From the IMG/VR virus record IMGVR_UViG_3300021389_000010, positions 18,426-82,425 of that record: 64,000 nt of DNA, one strand, 5' to 3'. The notes beneath the pieces are model-generated. The model was given only the letters and a program-made list of their open reading frames with translations, made no database searches and was not told the DNA's origin. Positions 60,893 to 64,000 of the stretch are shown piece by piece; the stretch's first letter is position 1; every line of letters begins with the position of its first letter. The position numbers and the translations under genes were made by a program. Origin of the DNA: a virus.

Positions 60893-61379
60893 ATATAAAT
60901 TCAGGTAGACGGCTCATCTCACGACATACCTTTACGCATTGGTTAATGATTACAAGAGCATCATATACCTCTTGCATAGCATCATTCCATATCGTAGATA
61001 ATTTGGCTTCGAAAAACTCCCTATCTTCTGCATCTCCATTACGTTCCCAATCGTACACCGCTTCATTAGAATAATGCAATGCATCCAAGTAGCATTCTAT
61101 TGCGCCATCACGCTGGATTAAAAGTGCATCATGGTATGTTTCATTGCTATCGCCGTTGACCGTGTCAAAAATGCCCCATTCATTATAAGCCTTGCATATT
61201 GCACGAATGTGGTTTTCTGCAACGCTTTGAGCACACCCAAATCTATTCGATGTGTGATGTTCTTTTGGTTGTACAATGAACTTTATTCCTATGTCCCGAT
61301 ATTGGTCGTATAGCATTTCACGAGCAATAAACTGTTTTGTCAATTGGCGTAGTGCATAAGTCTTCTGATTTTCTATCAT
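60885..61379 (-). CDS. hypothetical helical protein, first gene after early promoter
   Basis: A 164-residue, mainly helical protein (MIENQKTYALRQLTKQFIAR start; LSTIWNDAMQEVYDALVIIN). It is the first gene downstream of the promoter at 61403-61449, 17 bases after the likely transcription start. No family recognised. Confidence 0.65.
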   Translation of the reverse strand: MIENQKTYALRQLTKQFIAREMLYDQYRDIGIKFIVQPKEHHTSNRFGCAQSVAENHIRAICKAYNEWGIFDTVNGDSNETYHDALLIQRDGAIECYLDALHYSNEAVYDWERNGDAEDREFFEAKLSTIWNDAMQEVYDALVIINQCVKVCREMSRLPEFIYG

Positions 61380-61402
61380 ACGAAAGTTTTTAAGTGATGG
61401 GG

Positions 61403-61449
61403 CAAACGTACGGCCCCTAAATTTAGATTTGCGTTAATGAAATGTTAAA
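61403..61449 (-). promoter_or_regulatory. early promoter
   Basis: Minus strand: TTTAACATTTCATTAACG, 21 bases, then TACGTTTG. This is the best match to the early consensus in the window. Transcription should start near 61396. Confidence 0.75.
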
Positions 61450-61453
61450 ACCT

Positions 61454-61678
61454 CTAAGCAATGTTCCAGCCATCGTAATTATTCAACTCATCTAACAGCG
61501 CACCATATAACTCATGGTCACGGTCAATGCCTATGTTTTCCATTTCTATTTTCATGCCTCGTATAAGGCCTTCAACTGCATAATTTTCAATACTACTGAT
61601 ACTTATTTGTTGCATCAGTTCTTCAATGCGTTCCTCACGCTCCTCTTTAGAGGTTAGGTGTAATCCAATTCCGTCCAT
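61454..61678 (-). CDS. small acidic hypothetical protein
   Basis: A 74-residue protein from MDGIGLHLTSKEEREERIEE, helical and acidic. An ATG at 61735 lies inside the upstream gene and is not preferred. It ends just before the early promoter at 61403-61449. No family recognised. Confidence 0.6.
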   Translation of the reverse strand: MDGIGLHLTSKEEREERIEELMQQISISSIENYAVEGLIRGMKIEMENIGIDRDHELYGALLDELNNYDGWNIA

Positions 61679-61682
61679 ACGC

Positions 61683-61997
61683 TTACTTTTTCCTTTTAAA
61701 TATTTGATTAATAATTTGCTTTTGTAGATGTGCATCTAATACATTCCATTGCACAGCCATATCGTTCACTCCTAAATCTTCCCACGCTTCTTCGTGATTC
61801 CCGTAGACTATAACATCTCCGTCCTTCCATGTCAGTAGTTCATGCTTCCCTTGGTAGTCTACAATGACGTACCAATCGCATGAGTATTTAGGGTGCATGT
61901 GTATGCCTCCCGTTTCATCGGCGCATTCATGATCCATTATTTGCCCTTCATCATCTACGATGTCGTAGGCACAATTCTCACAGTGTTTGTAGTACAT
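61683..61997 (-). CDS. small Cys/His-containing protein
   Basis: A 104-residue protein from MYYKHCENCAYDIVDDEGQI. CENC with HEC and KYSCDW nearby could bind zinc. The rest is beta-rich (CDWYVIVDYQGKHELLTWKD). It lies between two coupled hypothetical genes. Confidence 0.6.
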   Translation of the reverse strand: MYYKHCENCAYDIVDDEGQIMDHECADETGGIHMHPKYSCDWYVIVDYQGKHELLTWKDGDVIVYGNHEEAWEDLGVNDMAVQWNVLDAHLQKQIINQIFKRKK

Positions 61998-62007
61998 AAA
62001 ATTCAAT

Positions 62008-62310
62008 TTAGTATTCTGCTTGTACCAAGATGTCCTTCGATTCTCGCGGTACCTCCGTTATCAAGTACTCAATGCGGTTTACAAATCGATATCCACTATC
62101 AATGAATAATTCTTCCCCATCGCCATCAACCAGCGTCCATATGTTTAACGCATCGTTGTCTTGATTTTCTTTAAGGAACTGTATGTCGTCCTCATCGTGA
62201 GTGCAAAAGAAAATACCCGTACTTTTTGTGTTTTCTATGGGCTTGTATTTACGCTCCCAATTCTCGAATGATAGTAACTCGTAGTTACTTTTCTTTTCAA
62301 TGTATTCCAT
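62008..62310 (-). CDS. hypothetical acidic protein downstream of TLS3
   Basis: A 100-residue protein from MEYIEKKSNYELLSFENWER; the start follows a GATGCTTATGG context, so the ATGs at 62316 and 62319 are not preferred. Acidic with DGDGEELFIDSGYRFVNRIE. It lies 17 bases after the tRNA-like element at 62328-62405. Confidence 0.6.
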   Translation of the reverse strand: MEYIEKKSNYELLSFENWERKYKPIENTKSTGIFFCTHDEDDIQFLKENQDNDALNIWTLVDGDGEELFIDSGYRFVNRIEYLITEVPRESKDILVQAEY

Positions 62311-62327
62311 AAGCATCAATTAAATTA

Positions 62328-62405
62328 GGGGGCATCGTAGGTCACGAACCTACCGAGTCAACAACATGAACCAAAACCAAACCAATTGTCTTGACATGAT
62401 GCCCC
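62328..62405 (-). ncRNA. tRNA-like element 3 (TLS3)
   Basis: Minus strand: GGGGCATC pairs with GATGCCCC (8 of 8). The T-arm is GTAGG-TTCGTGA-CCTAC. A single hairpin closed by GTCAA+CAA with TTG+TTGAC has a loop holding TTGGTTTGGTTTTGG, as in TLS1. There is no D-arm or anticodon arm. It lies between the stop at 62419 and the ATG at 62310. CCCCTAA follows the 3' arm, as in TLS1 and TLS2. Confidence 0.6.
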
Positions 62406-62418
62406 AAGGACGTAGTCC

Positions 62419-62676
62419 CTACATATATACAGCCATTGCGCCATTCGCTCGGCTTCGCTTCTCGATTACGAATATTGAGCATCGTTCGTAGGATTCATCA
62501 GTCTCGCAGTAAAACGACCTTTCGCTCTCCTCGTATACTTCCGTAGCGTATTCCTTCATGTGGGTTACCACACCTTCGAATACCTTCTGCGCTTCTTCCA
62601 TTGATTCCAAAGCGTACAAGTAATTGTCTTCTTGCAAATTTGATGTGTGTGCAACACAATAAGTTTTCGTAGCCAT
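62419..62676 (-). CDS. hypothetical protein
   Basis: An 85-residue protein starting MATKTYCVAHTSNLQEDNYL. A beta-alpha unit (EEAQKVFEGVVTHMKEYATE) and ESYERCSIFVIEKRS suggest a small alpha/beta fold. It lies directly before TLS3 in the same operon. Function unknown. Confidence 0.6.
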   Translation of the reverse strand: MATKTYCVAHTSNLQEDNYLYALESMEEAQKVFEGVVTHMKEYATEVYEESERSFYCETDESYERCSIFVIEKRSRANGAMAVYM

Positions 62677-62678
62677 AA

Positions 62679-62831
62679 TTAGTATTTTACTTCTTCAGTT
62701 ATTATTGCGCCTCTTTCCTTAGCGTACGCTTCCAACGTAGGAAGCAAAGACATGTACAATTCTTCTCCATAAATCACCCCCAAAACATTGGATTGGGTAC
62801 CTTTTTCCATATAAACTACTATCTCTTCCAT
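62679..62831 (-). CDS. small hypothetical protein
   Basis: A 50-residue protein starting MEEIVVYMEKGTQSNVLGVI, of beta-alpha character. It begins after an AATGCTTATGG context. Neighbours end and start within a few bases on both sides. Confidence 0.55.
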   Translation of the reverse strand: MEEIVVYMEKGTQSNVLGVIYGEELYMSLLPTLEAYAKERGAIITEEVKY

Positions 62832-62836
62832 AAGCA

Positions 62837-63025
62837 TTAAAAATTTGATTCTATTTCGGCATATATCCCGTAATCGTATCCATAAACAGCGACTTCACCG
62901 CTATCAAACAACTGCCTCATGTACTTGTATACCTTCGTTGCCTTAGGGCGTTTGCAATGCTTGATGGCCCATATTTTTTTTGGGCCGTGTTCACTGCTTT
63001 GAGTGTAAAATACGTGTCTATACAT
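62837..63025 (-). CDS. small basic hypothetical protein
   Basis: A 62-residue protein from MYRHVFYTQSSEHGPKKIWA; this start gives an 8-base overlap (ATGTATAG) with the upstream gene, and the ATG at 63052 is the alternative. Basic first half, Tyr-rich acidic end. Function unknown. Confidence 0.55.
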   Translation of the reverse strand: MYRHVFYTQSSEHGPKKIWAIKHCKRPKATKVYKYMRQLFDSGEVAVYGYDYGIYAEIESNF

Positions 63026-63236
63026 GGTCTTCAGCGTCATAGGGTTTCTCAAATCCGTAGGGGCCGTAGTATATGCTTTCAGTACAACAACTGCATATTA
63101 AATCCAAGCAGTCTTGAGCGTCTGCTTCGCGCTTCTCACGTTTGAACTGCTGGTCTTGGTCGTCCTCGTACCCATAGTCCGTGAAACGCTCATTGTAGTC
63201 GGCCATATAGCCCCATAATCGGTCTTCCGTTAGCAT
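63018..63236 (-). CDS. hypothetical acidic protein, first gene after early promoter
   Basis: A 72-residue protein starting MLTEDRLWGYMADYNERFTD. It has a cluster of Cys (CLDLICSCCTES), which may bind metal. It is the first gene after the promoter at 63261-63307. No family recognised. Confidence 0.6.
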   Translation of the reverse strand: MLTEDRLWGYMADYNERFTDYGYEDDQDQQFKREKREADAQDCLDLICSCCTESIYYGPYGFEKPYDAEDHV

Positions 63237-63260
63237 AAAATTGTTTTTGATTCAACGGTG

Positions 63261-63307
63261 CAATGATACACCGCCGAAAATTAGAATTGAGTTAATGAAA
63301 TGTTAAA
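63261..63307 (-). promoter_or_regulatory. early promoter
   Basis: Minus strand: TTTAACATTTCATTAACT, 21 bases, then TATCATTG, a one-base variant of TAnnTTTG. It shares the first 17 bases with the promoter at 61403. Confidence 0.65.
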
Positions 63308-63316
63308 GCGTACAAA

Positions 63317-63463
63317 TTAATTTCTCCCTTCGGGCCATCGTCCTTCGCAGAACGTGTTCGTACATTCGTCGTCATGACCAACGTACTCCATACAATAACC
63401 GCACTTGTCGGCATAGAATTCATTTTGTTCCGCCATAAATGACGGGTCGTTTGAATTTAGCAT
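63317..63463 (-). CDS. small Cys-rich protein
   Basis: A 48-residue protein starting MLNSNDPSFMAEQNEFYADK. CGYC...CTNTFC forms two Cys pairs, a possible zinc knuckle. It starts after a TATAATTTATGC context. It lies between the DUF7227-like gene and the early promoter. Confidence 0.55.
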   Translation of the reverse strand: MLNSNDPSFMAEQNEFYADKCGYCMEYVGHDDECTNTFCEGRWPEGRN

Positions 63464-63474
63464 AAATTATAAAT

Positions 63475-64000
63475 TTAGTGTTGCAGAATCTTCACGTCCT
63501 TCGTGCCCTTACCTAACAGCCCACTGCATAGCCCACATTTAGCGCAATTGCTCTTGTAGTCCATCTCTTTAGATGCTGGGCAACTCACGGCCTTCTCAGT
63601 ACCTATGGTCGTAGCAATGAATGAGCGGTAGCCAATAGAACGTGCTTTGCTTTGCTCCTTCTCGTCATGTGTTGATGCCATGAACCACTTACCAAAATCA
63701 TTGGCCCACTTTTTCTCCCATTGATGTGTATACCCGGTCCAGCCGTCGGCAACCCATGTAATAGATTCAACCAATGCTTTAGGCAACAGCGAAGGTTCAC
63801 CATACGTCCCGAACCTAACATAGGTGTTGTAGGACATCTTCAAGATTTCATCTTGTTTCGATCGATTCAAAGGCGTAAGGTCTTGATAGGATATGCTTCT
63901 AAGCATAGATAGGAAACCAACGTACTGAGTAAACTTGTGAGTATAACACCCCCCGTTCCCATTTCCTACGGAAAACGGGCAGTCCAAACAATTTGAGCCG
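63475..64000 (-). CDS. DUF7227-like phage protein, N-terminus cut by window edge
   Basis: At least 175 residues; the frame is open to the window edge, so the true start lies beyond 64000. CLDCPFSVGNGNGGCYTHKF, YVRFGTYGEPSLLPKALVES, WTGYTHQWEKKW and the C-terminal CAKCGLC match a phage family that I know as DUF7227, of unknown function. The paired Cys suggest metal or Fe-S binding. It appears in many phage early regions. Confidence 0.75.
   Translation of the reverse strand, partial: GSNCLDCPFSVGNGNGGCYTHKFTQYVGFLSMLRSISYQDLTPLNRSKQDEILKMSYNTYVRFGTYGEPSLLPKALVESITWVADGWTGYTHQWEKKWANDFGKWFMASTHDEKEQSKARSIGYRSFIATTIGTEKAVSCPASKEMDYKSNCAKCGLCSGLLGKGTKDVKILQH

Overview
The window is a stretch of a tailed phage genome, most likely a podovirus-like phage of a marine Bacteroidetes (Flavobacteriia-type) host. 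The host call rests on repeated promoter boxes of the Bacteroidetes type (TAnnTTTG), the general lack of Shine-Dalgarno sequences before start codons, a BT4734-like primase domain, and the AT-rich composition. Genes are tightly packed, often with ATGA or TAATG overlaps. Both ends are cut inside leftward gene clusters, so the window is part of a longer or circular genome.

Layout. Positions 1-6235 are a leftward early cluster: many small acidic proteins, a C5-cytosine methyltransferase-like protein, and an amidoligase next to a class II glutamine amidotransferase. Positions 6236-8365 are mostly non-coding. They hold one isolated rightward gene, GC-rich alternating purine-pyrimidine islands, three copies of a composite repeat, and an array of TTTAACA boxes; this is a candidate replication or packaging origin. 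Positions 8366-10046 hold small leftward cargo genes (DUF5675, a small outer-membrane-like protein, a winged-helix regulator) and two tiny rightward basic proteins. Positions 10078-51012 are the rightward late region: a fibre-like protein, 2-oxoglutarate oxygenase, GroES-like co-chaperonin, candidate small terminase, TerL, portal, a giant collagen-like fibre with its apparent modification enzymes, three small basic proteins, scaffold, capsid, connector and tail proteins, three very large virion proteins, and a lysis/envelope group (holin-like, coiled-coil membrane protein, thioredoxin-like, beta-barrel, u-spanin-like). Positions 51015-64000 are the leftward replication/recombination region: PD-(D/E)XK nuclease, glycosyltransferase, RusA-like resolvase, PrimPol-helicase fusion, DnaA-domain-IV protein, FkbM methyltransferase, SSB-like protein, exonuclease, a candidate annealing protein, then many small early proteins.

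The most striking system is a phage collagen cassette. An approximately 1,789-residue fibre has about 470 Gly-X-Y triplets, mostly with Lys in the Y position, and ends in an S74-type self-cleaving chaperone. It is followed by a LamG-like adhesin, a DUF6445-like 2-oxoglutarate oxygenase, and a 770-residue enzyme that joins a GT-B glycosyltransferase, a GT25 (collagen galactosyltransferase-type) domain and a procollagen-lysyl-hydroxylase-type domain. The natural reading is that the phage hydroxylates and glycosylates lysines of its own collagen fibre.

Two further unexplained signals stand out. Three tRNA-like RNA elements (acceptor stem plus T-arm, with one long hairpin in place of the D and anticodon arms) sit directly 5' of leftward genes. 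A heptamer, AACAGCG, lies almost only on the + strand whatever the gene direction.
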